DNA from: Paenibacillus donghaensis
GTDB lineage: Bacteria > Bacillota > Bacilli > Paenibacillales > Paenibacillaceae
Direction: 5' to 3'
NCBI RefSeq assembly: GCF_002192415.1
Contig: NZ_CP021780.1
Coordinates: 1,116,001-1,180,000 of the forward strand
Length of the DNA stretch: 64,000 bases
Every line of letters starts with the position of its first letter. Positions within the stretch are counted from its first letter, which is position 1. This document shows, piece by piece, positions 8,152 to 18,920 of this stretch. The notes under the pieces are model-generated. The model saw only the letters and a program-made list of their open reading frames with translations, did not search any database and had not been told where the DNA came from. The translations under genes and the position numbers were made by a program.

Positions 8152-9894
8152 TTAATTAAAATGACTAGCGACCCAGTGGCCTGCAGAGACCTCTACCAGG
8201 CTCGATTGCTCCAGATTATATTTGTCGCCGCCGCCTTGTTCCTCCAGCAGCACTCTTTTCTTGAGTGCTTCGATCTTCGGATCGGGCACCGGGATGGCCG
8301 CCAGCAGCGATTTCGTATAATCATGCTGTGGGTTGGTGTACAGCTCTTCGCTTTCGGCCAGCTCAACGATCCGGCCCATATACATCACGGCAACCCGGTC
8401 GCTGATATGCTTGACCATGGACAAGTCATGAGCAATGAACAGATACGTCAGGCCGAGGCGCTGCTGCAGTTCTTCCAGCAGCTTGACGACCTGCGCCTGA
8501 ATGGACATATCCAGCGCAGACAGCGGTTCATCGCAGACGATGAACTTGGGCTCGACCGCGAGGGCGCGGGCGATGCCAATCCGCTGCCGCTGCCCGCCAG
8601 AGAATTCATGCGGATAGCGGATGGCGAAGGCCGGATCAAGCCCGACCAAGTCCAGCAACTCCTCGACACGTTTCTTCCGCTCGCTCTTACTGCCGGCCAA
8701 GTTATGGACATCCAGTGCCTCCCCGATGATATCCAGCACCTTAAAGCGCGGATTCAGCGAAGCGTACGGGTCCTGGAAGATCATCTGCATATGGCGCCGC
8801 ATCGTCTTCATCTCATGGGCATTCAGCCGGTTAACTGCCATGCCCTGGAAGAGCACATCCCCACCGGTTGGTTCATGCAGGCGCAGAATAGAACGGCCGG
8901 TTGTAGACTTGCCGCTGCCCGATTCACCGACCATGCCCAACGTCTCCCCTTCACGGATATGGAAGCTGATATCATTGACTGCACGCAGTACTCTACCTTT
9001 ACCAAGGTCAAAATGCTGCTTCAGCGATCTCACCTCCAGCAGCGGACGTTTCGCTTCTCCCGCTCCCTGGATAATCAGCCCAGGTGCTTTGGGCTTCTTT
9101 TTTTCGTCCAGACGGGGCAAAGCGTTCAGCAGCCGCTGTGTATAAGGATGCTGAGGGCGGGCGAAAATGTCCTCAGTCGTGCCCGTCTCTACAATTTCTC
9201 CGTCCTTCATAACCGCTACACGGTCGCACATCCCGGCGACAACGCCCAGATCATGCGTAATCAGAATAATGGAGGTGCCGAGCCGCTCCTGCATATGCTT
9301 CATCAGATTGAGAATCTGGGCCTGAATGGTCACATCCAGCGCCGTGGTTGGTTCGTCGGCAATAAGCAGCGCCGGCTGGCAGACCAAGGCTATCGCGATC
9401 ATCACCCGCTGCCGCATGCCGCCCGAGAATTCATGCGGATACTGCCGGTATCGCATCTCGCTGTCGCGGATGCCGACCTGCTTCAGCATCTCCAGCGTCT
9501 CCTGTCTGGCCGCCTTCCGGGACAGCTTACGGTGCTTAACCAGACTTTCAGTGATCTGTTCTCCAATCCGGATCGTCGGGTTAAGTGAGCTCATCGGGTC
9601 CTGGAAGATCATCCCGATCTCCCGCCCCCGGATATGCTCCATCTGCTTCTCTGACTTGGCTGCAAGGTTATCCCCCAGAAAGATAACCTCTCCTTCTTTT
9701 AGATGTGCGGGGGGAGAAGGCAGCAATCTCATAATGGAACGAGCGGTGACACTTTTGCCACTGCCCGACTCTCCGACAATCCCCAGCGTCTCCCCTTTAT
9801 AAACTTCAAAGCTCACGCCGCGTACGGCAGAACGCTCTTCATCATGGCTCTGGAAAGAGACATGTAAATTATTCACTTTCAAAATCGGTTGCAT
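8152..9894 (-). CDS. Fused double ATPase of a peptide/nickel-type ABC importer (DppD-DppF fusion)
   Basis: This 580-residue protein consists of two complete Opp/Dpp-type nucleotide-binding domains. Domain 1 (about 1-270) has Walker [11 protein letters not shown], signature FSGGMRQR and Walker B LLIADEP. Domain 2 (about 290-560) has Walker [11 protein letters not shown], signature FSGGQRQR and Walker B FIVCDEP. Both carry the oligopeptide-transporter C-terminal extension ([18 protein letters not shown]). The ATG at 9894, with AGGTGG upstream, is preferred to a TTG at 9933. It is divergent from the permease and binding-protein genes starting at 10032, which lack their own ATPase, so it surely energises them. 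Fusion of the two ATPases is known in this family. Confidence 0.9.
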   Translation of the reverse strand: MQPILKVNNLHVSFQSHDEERSAVRGVSFEVYKGETLGIVGESGSGKSVTARSIMRLLPSPPAHLKEGEVIFLGDNLAAKSEKQMEHIRGREIGMIFQDPMSSLNPTIRIGEQITESLVKHRKLSRKAARQETLEMLKQVGIRDSEMRYRQYPHEFSGGMRQRVMIAIALVCQPALLIADEPTTALDVTIQAQILNLMKHMQERLGTSIILITHDLGVVAGMCDRVAVMKDGEIVETGTTEDIFARPQHPYTQRLLNALPRLDEKKKPKAPGLIIQGAGEAKRPLLEVRSLKQHFDLGKGRVLRAVNDISFHIREGETLGMVGESGSGKSTTGRSILRLHEPTGGDVLFQGMAVNRLNAHEMKTMRRHMQMIFQDPYASLNPRFKVLDIIGEALDVHNLAGSKSERKKRVEELLDLVGLDPAFAIRYPHEFSGGQRQRIGIARALAVEPKFIVCDEPLSALDMSIQAQVVKLLEELQQRLGLTYLFIAHDLSMVKHISDRVAVMYMGRIVELAESEELYTNPQHDYTKSLLAAIPVPDPKIEALKKRVLLEEQGGGDKYNLEQSSLVEVSAGHWVASHFN

Positions 9895-9936
9895 TTTATC
9901 CACCTGCCAGTTTTCCTTATTCAAATATATCAATTC

Positions 9937-9964
9937 TTGACATTATTAAAATCTATTATAAAAT
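9937..9964 (+). promoter_or_regulatory. SigA-type promoter for the extended-permease ABC operon
   Basis: TTGACA (9937-9942), 16 bp and TAAAAT (9959-9964) precede the permease gene by about 70 bp, in the AT-rich divergent spacer between the ATPase and permease genes. Confidence 0.6.
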
Positions 9965-10031
9965 ATACCTTATCTATCGGAATAGTACAATTTAAAAAAA
10001 TGAAATGAAAATTTTAGGAGGAACATGCAAT

Positions 10032-11471
10032 ATGGAGGCGGCAAAAAGTGGGGGAATAAACTTCGCCGGAGCAATTGGTGATACTTATGGCAAACTGCTG
10101 CAGAATTCCTCTTACCGGTACTTCGCCCTTGTGTTGGGCGCACCTGTTAATCTGTTCACGTTGCTCGTCCACCGTGTTCAAAGAGCCGGGGATATTCATA
10201 CTTCCCTTGAGCGGGAGACGCGGCAGGAGCTGCTGGCTTCAGGACTTCTGGAGCAACTCCAGACCGAGTTCGCTGAACAATTGCACAGTAAGATCAGGTT
10301 CTTCGGACAGCAGGCAAGTGAAGCGGAGCTTGAGCGGCAAGCTAGGCAGCTGGCTACAGAACGCTTTGAGCAGATTGCTGCCGAACGTGTGGACAGCAGG
10401 CTGCGAGAGAAAGGACTCGCCAGGTCAACGTTTATCAGCACCTTTCAAGAGCTGCTGCGGCATCCGTTGTTTTTACCGTTATCTATTATTCCAGGCTTTC
10501 CATTATATCTATTAATTTTTTTGTATAGCAGCCCTTATCTCAAATACATATTTGAAAGATTGGTAATGACGGTATTCGTTATTTTCGGAGTAGCAGTTCT
10601 TGTATTTACAATCTTGTATATTTCACCGTTTGATCCTGCGGTCAATATCCTCGGCCAGACGGCCACGGACGCGCAGATCAGCGAGTTCAATCGGGTATAC
10701 GGACTGGATCAGCCGTACCTTGTGCAGCTATGGGACCATGTTAAAGGCATTGCTATGTTCGATCTGGGAAAAGCCTTTGCGGGGAACGAAGACGTTGTGA
10801 CGGCGATTGGCCGCAAATTTCCGGTTACGCTGAATCTGACGCTGCTGTCGCTGCTGATGGCGATCGTTATTGCCATTCCCATCGGAATTATTTCTGCCGC
10901 CAAACCAAACTCCTGGTTCGACTATACCTTTATGCTCATTGCGCTGATAGGTTTGTCGATCCCGAGCTTCTGGCAGGGGCTGGTCTTTATCCTGGGCTTC
11001 TCCATTAAGCTGCAGTGGCTTCCGGCTACCTTTAACCCAAGCAACTGGATGACCTTCATTATGCCGGTGGTGGTGCTGGGCACAGGCCTGACTGCAGCCA
11101 TTGCCCGAATGACCCGGGCTTCCACGCTTGAGGTCATTCATGAAGATTACATTATTACGGCTACCGCCAAAGGCCTCAGCAAACGGAAAGTGCTGCTGAA
11201 GCACGGCGTTCGCAATGCGCTGATCCCGATCGTAACCGTCATTGGCCTCCAGTTCGGAGCCATGCTGGGCGGGGCAGCCGTTACGGAAAAAGTATTCAAC
11301 ATCAGCGGGCTGGGCAGTTATATCGTGGATAAGCAGTTTATTCCCGACATTCCGGCCATTATGGGCGGCGTAGTCTATACGGCGATTACCATTTCCTTGA
11401 TCAACGCCACTATCGACATTCTGTATGCCTTTCTGGACCCGCGTATCCGTTCCAAAATGAAACAATACTGA
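10032..11471 (+). CDS. DppB-type ABC permease with a ~175-residue N-terminal extension
   Basis: The C-terminal ~300 residues are a normal DppB/OppB permease: YIFERLVMTVFVIFGVAVLV start, ISPFDPA, FDLGKAF, and the EAA-like loop KGLSKRKVLLKHGVRNALIP. In front of it is an extra region of about 175 residues. That region is mostly charged helix with many E, Q and R residues (LERETRQELLASGLLEQLQ ... EAELERQARQLATERFEQ) flanked by hydrophobic stretches. The family is usually about 310-340 residues, so the 479-residue form is markedly longer. The ATG at 10032 follows AGGAGG. An earlier in-frame ATG at 10005 lies before the ribosome site and is rejected. The partner genes are the divergent double ATPase, the next permease and the permuted binding protein. 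Confidence 0.88.
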   Translation: MEAAKSGGINFAGAIGDTYGKLLQNSSYRYFALVLGAPVNLFTLLVHRVQRAGDIHTSLERETRQELLASGLLEQLQTEFAEQLHSKIRFFGQQASEAELERQARQLATERFEQIAAERVDSRLREKGLARSTFISTFQELLRHPLFLPLSIIPGFPLYLLIFLYSSPYLKYIFERLVMTVFVIFGVAVLVFTILYISPFDPAVNILGQTATDAQISEFNRVYGLDQPYLVQLWDHVKGIAMFDLGKAFAGNEDVVTAIGRKFPVTLNLTLLSLLMAIVIAIPIGIISAAKPNSWFDYTFMLIALIGLSIPSFWQGLVFILGFSIKLQWLPATFNPSNWMTFIMPVVVLGTGLTAAIARMTRASTLEVIHEDYIITATAKGLSKRKVLLKHGVRNALIPIVTVIGLQFGAMLGGAAVTEKVFNISGLGSYIVDKQFIPDIPAIMGGVVYTAITISLINATIDILYAFLDPRIRSKMKQY

Positions 11472-11487
11472 TAGCAGGTGAACATTC

Positions 11488-12996
11488 ATGGTCAACTCAA
11501 GCGCCGCAAGGCGCGAAACACAGCTTAAGCTCAAAACCTCCCAGGAGTACCGTCAGGCAGGTTTTGCCTGGGTCGGCTCCCTCATCGTAACACTGGCCTT
11601 GCTAATGAGCAGCTACGATTGGGAGACGCAAGCCATTAAACCTTATGTAGGGGTTGCCTGCATCATCTATGGCGTCTTTACATTACTGCAAGTTCTGCTC
11701 ACCCTGCTGATTCGTCGAGATATCAGGGTCCGGGGAGAAATTCACGGCGTAACCCGCGCTTTGGGCTATATCCAGATCCTAAGCCTGGTCACAGGCAATC
11801 TGTTCCTCGTTCCGGCAGCTTTTCAGCTGATCCAGAAGCGCAAGTCACCGGAGTACACTCTTGCGGTGTATACGCTGCTGACACAGATAGCCGTAATTGG
11901 AATCTCTGCAATCAACCTGTACAAGCCCTACGTAGCGGATACATTTCTTACAGGAATGTTTATCCTGCTGGCTGTAGCCGCTTTTGATCTGTTCTTGGTC
12001 GTGCTCACCGCTAGATTCGTGCGGCGGCGCCAAGTTCCCCGCCGGCTGGCCTGGGTGGCCTATCCGCTGCTGCTGACCTCGCTGACCGGTAATTTATTCG
12101 CGCTGGCGCTGGGCATCATCCTGCTGGTTCGTATCCGGGAAAGAGATAATCCAGCGGTAGCCGGTTGGGAGGATGTACTGGAACGGTTGACCCGCAACAC
12201 GACAGCGATGCTGGGACTGCTGTTCATTGCCTTTCTATTCTCCATCTCTGTCTGCAGTTACGTCACCTTTGATTACGGCATGGCTGTGGATAACAACTAC
12301 TCACTGATTTTGCAGCCGCCGTCACTGGCGTATCCGCTGGGCACCGATAATTTCGGACGTTGTCTGTTTACACGGATTATCTTTGGAGCCCGGATTTCCC
12401 TGATTGTCGGTGTAATGTCCACCGTTCTGCCGCTTCTTCTCGGAGGTACACTCGGGGCCATTTCCGGCTACTATGGCCGCTATACCGACAACATTATCAT
12501 GCGTGCGCTCGATGTTCTGTATGCTATTCCAGGCATCCTGCTGGCCATTGCGATTATTGCTGCCTTTGGCGCCAATACAGTTAATCTGATTCTTGCGCTT
12601 AGCGTCGGGGCGATCCCGACCTACGCACGAACTATGCGGGCCAATGTGCTGCAAGTATCCACTTATGAATTCGTTGATGCCGCGCGGGCCTTTGGCTCCA
12701 GCAATGCAGCAATTATTTTCAAGCATATTGTTCCGAATTCACTGGCTCCGATGATCGTCAAGTCCACCCTAACCATTGGCGGCGCGGTCATTTCCACCAG
12801 CAGTCTCAGCTTTCTGGGGCTGGGCATCGAACCGCATATCCCGGAATGGGGCAATATTCTCAAGCTGGGAAGCACGTACCTGGAGACGAACTCCTATCTG
12901 GCGATTTTCCCGGGGCTGGCGATTATTGCACTCGTCCTATCCTTCAACTTCCTGGGAGATGGGCTGCGCGATGCGCTTGACCCCAAGATGGATTAA
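11488..12996 (+). CDS. DppC-type ABC permease with an extra N-terminal membrane domain
   Basis: Residues from about 225 to 502 match DppC/OppC: LAYPLGTDNFGRCLFTRIIF, the EAA loop ARAFGSSNAAIIFKHIVPNS, and the DP-K C-terminus. The first ~220 residues are not part of the family. They contain about six hydrophobic segments, including an apparent internal repeat (ALGYIQILSLVTGNLFLVPA near 87-106 and AYPLLLTSLTGNLFALALG near 190-208). With the extended DppB this suggests a permease pair carrying additional membrane modules of unknown role. AGGTG lies 7 bases before the ATG, and the gene follows the DppB-like gene by 16 bp. Confidence 0.88.
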   Translation: MVNSSAARRETQLKLKTSQEYRQAGFAWVGSLIVTLALLMSSYDWETQAIKPYVGVACIIYGVFTLLQVLLTLLIRRDIRVRGEIHGVTRALGYIQILSLVTGNLFLVPAAFQLIQKRKSPEYTLAVYTLLTQIAVIGISAINLYKPYVADTFLTGMFILLAVAAFDLFLVVLTARFVRRRQVPRRLAWVAYPLLLTSLTGNLFALALGIILLVRIRERDNPAVAGWEDVLERLTRNTTAMLGLLFIAFLFSISVCSYVTFDYGMAVDNNYSLILQPPSLAYPLGTDNFGRCLFTRIIFGARISLIVGVMSTVLPLLLGGTLGAISGYYGRYTDNIIMRALDVLYAIPGILLAIAIIAAFGANTVNLILALSVGAIPTYARTMRANVLQVSTYEFVDAARAFGSSNAAIIFKHIVPNSLAPMIVKSTLTIGGAVISTSSLSFLGLGIEPHIPEWGNILKLGSTYLETNSYLAIFPGLAIIALVLSFNFLGDGLRDALDPKMD

Positions 12997-13071
12997 CGGA
13001 ATTACCGGAAAATGCGTCCTTGCTGACGTTTTTCATAGAGAACATATTTATATTCTGGGGAGGAAATTGTA

Positions 13072-14913
13072 ATGAAAACAAGATCTACACTGGCTCTGCT
13101 GCTGACTCTGATGCTCATCCTTAGCGGATGCTCGGTAGCAACCAAATCCAATACAGCCAGCAGTACCACCGAACCGACTTCTTCCGAAGCGCCGGCTGCA
13201 GATACTACGGCTGCTACTGAGCCGGTTGAGATTGAAGTGCTCGGCCAGAGCAGCAATGAGTCTGATCTGAACATTGTCAGAGATCAACTGACCAAGAACG
13301 GCTTCACGGTGAAACTGAATATTCAACCCGATTATGCCAGCTTCAAAGCCCAGGAGGATGCAGGCAACTATGATGTTTCCATGTCCGGCTGGACAACGGT
13401 TACCGGCAACCCCGACTACGCGGTCAGATCGCTGTTCAAGACCGGAGGCGACTATAGTATCCAGTCCGATCCTGAGCTTGATGCGCTGATCGATAAAGCG
13501 GCTACGCAAACTCCGGAAGAGTATGTACAGACCTACAAGGATTTGGAGCAACGCCTGGTGTTCGATGAGGCTCGCATTGCCCCGCTGTATATTTCCTTGA
13601 AGAGCCAAGCGATCAACAAGGAGATTCTGAAGCCGGATTCTGTAAGATTGTCCAAATCGCGGGCGCTCGCCTGGGAAGACATTGATTTCAACGACAGTGC
13701 CAAACGTGCAACTGATCCGTTGATTTTAGCCCAGCCAGCCTCCAATCTGACCTCTTTGGATCCGATTAAAGGCAATGATGGTTCGATCAACCAGCTCAAT
13801 ACGAATATGTATGTGCGCCTGGTCAACCTGACCGATGATGACAAGATCACTTCCGACGCTTCGCTGTCCCGCAATTTCAGCATTGCGGACGGCAACCAGG
13901 ACTATTATTTCATTCTCCGGGACGACATCAATTTTGCCAAAATTGAGAATAAAAAGGCAGTAGATACCGGGGAACGTGTAGGCGGCGATGATGTCGTGTT
14001 CGCTCTGGACCGTGCCAAGAACAAGGATTCTGTGCCGGATCACCGCACCTACAGCCTGCATGAGCACATCAAGACTGTCGAAGTGTTCACCGACCTGAAC
14101 GCACTGGGTTCCATCCAGCAGGCAGGCGGAAATGGCACGGTTAAGGAAGCCTTGGAACGAGATCTTGAAGCGCCAATCTCCGAATTGGTAGCGGACAAGA
14201 AACAAGCCAACAACAAGCAAGGCAAATATCAAGTGGTGAAACTGACTACTACCGAGCCCTTTCCGCAAGTGCTGAACTATCTGGCGCATCAATCTGCCGG
14301 TATTGTCTCCAAGAAGCAAGTAGAGAGCATCAACACCTATGATGTGGCCAAGTTCGACGTCAACAAGGATATTCCTTACGGTGACCAGAGCACGGTAACA
14401 GAGGGCGACAAATACAACAATACGTTGTATGCCAGCGGCCCTTACATTCTGTCCTCCAAGAACGACTATGAAGGGATCTTCCTGAAGAATCCGGGCTATC
14501 AAAAAGGCACAGACAACGAGGCTCATATCAACCAGGTAAATGTACGCTTTATTGCAGACGCCGACAGCACTTTGTCTGCCCTGCGCAGCGGCGAAATTTA
14601 TGTATATTACGGTGTGCCGGAAACCAAATATGAAGTAGTCGAAGGCGACAGCAAGCTGCAGCTTAAGAGCATCCCGAGCAATGGTGTGAGCTACCTGTTG
14701 TTCAATACTAAGAGCCGTGATGTAGCGAGCAGCGTGGATCTTCGCAAAGCTGTACTCTACTCCATCAATCAGGACGAAATTCTGGCCTTCTACAAAAATA
14801 ATAAGCTTAAAGCGGTCTCCACAGTCAGCCCGCTGGTCGATACCGGGAATGAACTGAAGGCCGATCCGGCCAAGGTTAAAGAATTTCTGACCCAATACCA
14901 AACTTCCAAGTAA
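13072..14913 (+). CDS. Solute-binding lipoprotein of SBP_bac_5 family with circularly permuted domain order
   Basis: The 613-residue protein has a lipoprotein signal with lipobox LSGC (C20) and a Ser/Thr/Ala-rich linker to about residue 50. Residues ~51-206 then match what is normally the C-terminal part of peptide/nickel-binding proteins (IVRDQLTKNGFTVKLNI, NYDVSMSGW..., the SDPELDALIDKA helix, IAPLYISLKSQA). Residues ~216-613 match the normal N-terminal start (LILAQPASNLTSLDPIKGND, the YYFILRDDINF strand, GDDVVFALDRAKN). They run through GPYIL and LRKAVLYSINQDEIL to DPAKVKEFLTQYQTSK, where a normal family member would continue into the first block. The order is therefore a circular permutation. 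It ends the permease operon and is followed by a strong terminator. Confidence 0.88.
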   Translation: MKTRSTLALLLTLMLILSGCSVATKSNTASSTTEPTSSEAPAADTTAATEPVEIEVLGQSSNESDLNIVRDQLTKNGFTVKLNIQPDYASFKAQEDAGNYDVSMSGWTTVTGNPDYAVRSLFKTGGDYSIQSDPELDALIDKAATQTPEEYVQTYKDLEQRLVFDEARIAPLYISLKSQAINKEILKPDSVRLSKSRALAWEDIDFNDSAKRATDPLILAQPASNLTSLDPIKGNDGSINQLNTNMYVRLVNLTDDDKITSDASLSRNFSIADGNQDYYFILRDDINFAKIENKKAVDTGERVGGDDVVFALDRAKNKDSVPDHRTYSLHEHIKTVEVFTDLNALGSIQQAGGNGTVKEALERDLEAPISELVADKKQANNKQGKYQVVKLTTTEPFPQVLNYLAHQSAGIVSKKQVESINTYDVAKFDVNKDIPYGDQSTVTEGDKYNNTLYASGPYILSSKNDYEGIFLKNPGYQKGTDNEAHINQVNVRFIADADSTLSALRSGEIYVYYGVPETKYEVVEGDSKLQLKSIPSNGVSYLLFNTKSRDVASSVDLRKAVLYSINQDEILAFYKNNKLKAVSTVSPLVDTGNELKADPAKVKEFLTQYQTSK

Positions 14914-14952
14914 TTTCATAACGTACAACATCTAAATTCTTATATTTTAAGG

Positions 14953-14983
14953 AAGACCTGAAGCTGGGAGCTTCAGGTCTTTT
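14953..14983 (+). terminator. Strong Rho-independent terminator
   Basis: A 13-bp perfect stem (14953-14965 with 14969-14981), a GGG loop and a T run close the extended-permease ABC operon. Confidence 0.9.
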
Positions 14984-15073
14984 GCATGTTCTTCCTGAGT
15001 GAAGAAGAAGAAAAGCTTAAAGGAACTGTGATTCATATAGCTGTTAATGCCAAGAATGAGCCAGCTTACCGAG

Positions 15074-16603
<1,530 letters not shown>

Positions 16604-16609
16604 TTAATG

Positions 16610-16698
16610 TTTATATTAATTAAATAGAAGTGATTTCTCTTTGAATTATAATTTCATCTACTTATATAGACAATAATTATATTTAGGATTAATATAAA
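16610..16698. promoter_or_regulatory. Divergent promoter region with inverted half-sites
   Basis: TTTATATTAAT (16610-16620) and its exact reverse complement ATTAATATAAA (16688-16698) flank the divergent spacer. A promoter for the regulator gene reads TAGACA (16667-16672), 17 bp, TAATAT (16690-16695), so the right half-site covers its -10. The left half-site lies in the presumed abfA promoter. The ArsR-like regulator is the likely ligand. The region is AT-rich, so chance matches are possible. Confidence 0.5.
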
Positions 16699-16733
16699 TG
16701 ATTATTCAAAGGTTGACGGAAGGTGGGGACATT

Positions 16734-17636
16734 ATGTATCTAACTACCGATGCTGAATCGCTCCTTGTATATGAGGCGCTGGCAAGCGATGTACGGTTAA
16801 GAATAATTGAGTTGTTGGACAAGCGGCAAATGCACATTAAGGAAATGGCTGCCGAATTGTATCTCAGCAGCGCAATGGTAAGCTCACACGTTTCCAAATT
16901 GCAAAAAGCCGGGCTGGTTAGCAGCCGTATGCAAAGGATAGAGGGGGCAACTTACAAATATTGTTCATTATCCGCCAACTTTCTGCAGATCAGGCTCTCT
17001 AATTCCAAAAACATGGCTAGTAGGGTCATGGAACTTTCAATGCCAATAGGGCATTATACGGATTATGAAGCGGAGCCTACTTGCGGTATCGCCACAAGAG
17101 AACGGATGATTGGCTATTATGATGATCCCCGGTACTTTCTTGATCCCGAACGTGTTCATGCGGGCATTTTCTGGTTCTCAAAAGGGTTTGTGGAGTATAA
17201 AATACCCAATTATTTGTTTGAAGATCAACTCGCCATAGAGATTGAAATCTCTATGGAAATCAGTTCGGAGGCTCCACACATTAATGAAAAATGGCCTTCG
17301 GATATTATGTTTACTCTAAACGGTGTAATCTTGGGGATATGGACCAGTCCGGGTGATTTCGGAGAAAATAAAGGGCGGTATACACCTTCCTGGTGGCATT
17401 CCGATGTCAACCAGTACGGGTTGATGAAGGTATTGCGTATTAATTCAGCTGGTACTTATATGGATGGTCAGCAAATCTCGGACATCACATTAAAGGATGT
17501 TAAGTGGAATACGGATCAATGGAGTTTTCGGATCACTGCAGAGCCAGCGGCTCGAAGGCGGGGGGGTCTTACAGTTTTTGGAAGAGGTTTCGGTAATTAC
17601 GACCAGGACATTGTAATCAGGGTGTATTATGAGTAG
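16734..17636 (+). CDS. ArsR-like winged-helix regulator with a large C-terminal domain
   Basis: The 300-residue protein has an N-terminal ArsR-type winged helix (about residues 8-85: VYEALASDVRLRIIELLDKR, HIKEMAAELYLSSAMVSSHVSKLQKAGLV). Its ~200-residue C-terminal domain is unlike metal-sensing ArsR proteins, being rich in aromatic residues and with no metal-binding cysteine pair visible. The ATG at 16734, behind GGAAGGTGGGG, is preferred to one at 16698. Its position divergent from the arabinofuranosidase suggests it is a sugar-responsive regulator of that gene, and the C-terminal domain may bind the sugar. This is inference from context. Confidence 0.78.
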   Translation: MYLTTDAESLLVYEALASDVRLRIIELLDKRQMHIKEMAAELYLSSAMVSSHVSKLQKAGLVSSRMQRIEGATYKYCSLSANFLQIRLSNSKNMASRVMELSMPIGHYTDYEAEPTCGIATRERMIGYYDDPRYFLDPERVHAGIFWFSKGFVEYKIPNYLFEDQLAIEIEISMEISSEAPHINEKWPSDIMFTLNGVILGIWTSPGDFGENKGRYTPSWWHSDVNQYGLMKVLRINSAGTYMDGQQISDITLKDVKWNTDQWSFRITAEPAARRRGGLTVFGRGFGNYDQDIVIRVYYE

Positions 17637-17703
17637 CAGTTACCAGTGATCGATGACCGGGAGACGAAGAAGGTTTTTTTTGAGAGACGCAATCTTCCTG
17701 AAT

Positions 17704-17740
17704 AAAAAGGCAATCTCCTTTTTGAGGAGATTGCCTTTTT
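17704..17740. terminator. Strong bidirectional terminator
   Basis: Perfect 15-bp arms at 17704-17718 and 17726-17740, with A5 on one side and T5 on the other, sit between the convergent regulator gene and the TIGR03943 gene. Confidence 0.92.
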
Positions 17741-17766
17741 CTGTTTGGCGTGCCCAGAGTCACGCA

Positions 17767-18681
17767 TTATCTAGTTGGTGAAAGTCCAACCAAAGGAGGG
17801 GCCAAGCCACCTGCATTCCGTGTCCCGTTCTGCAGCTGGTTCCAAGCTGCAATAGAGTCTGGACTGGTGTAAATATAGGGGGTGGAGGGCTGAGAAACCG
17901 GTGTTACTGAATCGGCGGCAATTTGCATGATTTCCGCTCCCTTGTATTGAAGCACATGCAATTTGCCCCGGACTTCTATCCAAGTATCCGCTGGCAGATT
18001 TATAGTTGTTTTGGGGTCAACCATAATACCAAAAGGGGTGGCGTCGGCGGTGCAGCATTGCACGAGAAACCGGCTTACGGCAAAGGTTCTTTCCAGGCTA
18101 TCGGCTGGATCACGGTATAAAAACCCGGAGACGGCAATCTCCTTGCCTTCAAAAGATTCTTTATACATGTCAATAGCCCCGAAGGTTTCGGAGAAAAGCT
18201 CGGGATGTACAGTAATTACGGGTTGTTCGAATAACCGTTTGGCCAGCAAGGAAAATTCTTCGTTATAGGGACTGGAAGGCTCGAAATTGACGTTGTTTTT
18301 GGAGTCCGAGACGGTATAGGTCAGGGCGAGTCCCTTTTGGGCTGCCACCATGCTACCAAGTGCTCGATCGGGCAGAAGGAAACCGAGCAGCAGTGGAAAG
18401 AGAAACAATCCGTAAAGAGCGGCGCCGCGGAAGCCCCGAGAGGGGAGACGGTGGTCACAGTTGCAGAAGGTGCTGCCCAAGCCGAACAATGCTTGCAGCG
18501 TCAAGCTTAGAGCCATCAGCACAAGCGGGACCGGACAAAGCCTGATCCATCGTGCCAGCTTGGGTGCAACATAATAGTGGAGAGCATCCTGCTGAACCAG
18601 ATGCCCGATATACAGAGCAAAGACCAGCAGAATAACCGCTCTGAGTACATAATGCAGACGTAAACCCAGGGAATCGTTCAT
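17767..18681 (-). CDS. TIGR03943 (YcgQ-like) membrane-anchored protein
   Basis: This 304-residue protein has about four N-terminal hydrophobic segments and a CNCDH motif near residue 73. A soluble C-terminal domain follows, with VSGFLYRDPADSLERTFAVSRFLVQCCTADATPFGIMV, the recognisable core of TIGR03943. The family nearly always pairs with a COG0701 permease and is often found among zinc-regulated genes. Here the COG0701 permease lies 13 kb away on the same strand (31674-32660), with a plus-strand metal-uptake block between them. Its function is unproven; a role in metal export or metallochaperoning is suggested by context only. Confidence 0.82.
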   Translation of the reverse strand: MNDSLGLRLHYVLRAVILLVFALYIGHLVQQDALHYYVAPKLARWIRLCPVPLVLMALSLTLQALFGLGSTFCNCDHRLPSRGFRGAALYGLFLFPLLLGFLLPDRALGSMVAAQKGLALTYTVSDSKNNVNFEPSSPYNEEFSLLAKRLFEQPVITVHPELFSETFGAIDMYKESFEGKEIAVSGFLYRDPADSLERTFAVSRFLVQCCTADATPFGIMVDPKTTINLPADTWIEVRGKLHVLQYKGAEIMQIAADSVTPVSQPSTPYIYTSPDSIAAWNQLQNGTRNAGGLAPPLVGLSPTR

Positions 18682-18836
18682 TGGGCAGCCTCCTTGAGGT
18701 TATTCATTATATGGTCTGTACCTCCTCTAATATTTCTGAAAATGAAAGAATCATAGTTTTATAATTCCATCTATACGTCATTTGCCACTCGAAAAGACCA
18801 AATCAGCATTCCTTATACAAATTAAGCAGTAAAAAA

Positions 18837-18871
18837 TATAGATTGACAATGTAAATCTATACCATTAAAAT
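18837..18871 (+). promoter_or_regulatory. Promoter of the Cnt-like importer with an overlapping dyad
   Basis: TTGACA (18843-18848), 17 bp and TAAAAT (18866-18871) form a near-consensus promoter. The inverted pair TATAGATT (18837-18844) and AATCTATA (18854-18861) overlaps the -35 and spacer and may bind a second regulator. Confidence 0.65.
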
Positions 18872-18890
18872 AATGCTCAGCCAGTGATAA

Positions 18891-18905
18891 ACGTAATCAT
18901 TACTA
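18891..18905. promoter_or_regulatory. Zur-type box
   Basis: ACGTAATCATTACTA matches the Bacillus Zur core TCGTAATNATTACGA at 12 of 14 defined positions. It lies just downstream of the predicted transcription start and before the ribosome site of the binding-protein gene. Confidence 0.65.
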
Positions 18906-18920
18906 TTAAGGAGGGGTTTT

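Noticed and set aside
8161..9588. 475-codon plus-strand open frame across the double ATPase gene
   Set aside because: It is the antisense shadow of a clearly conserved ATPase gene, with no protein-like features or ribosome site.
13726..14931. 401-codon minus-strand open frame across the binding-protein gene
   Set aside because: It is an antisense shadow of the permuted SBP; the plus-strand reading has lipobox and family motifs.
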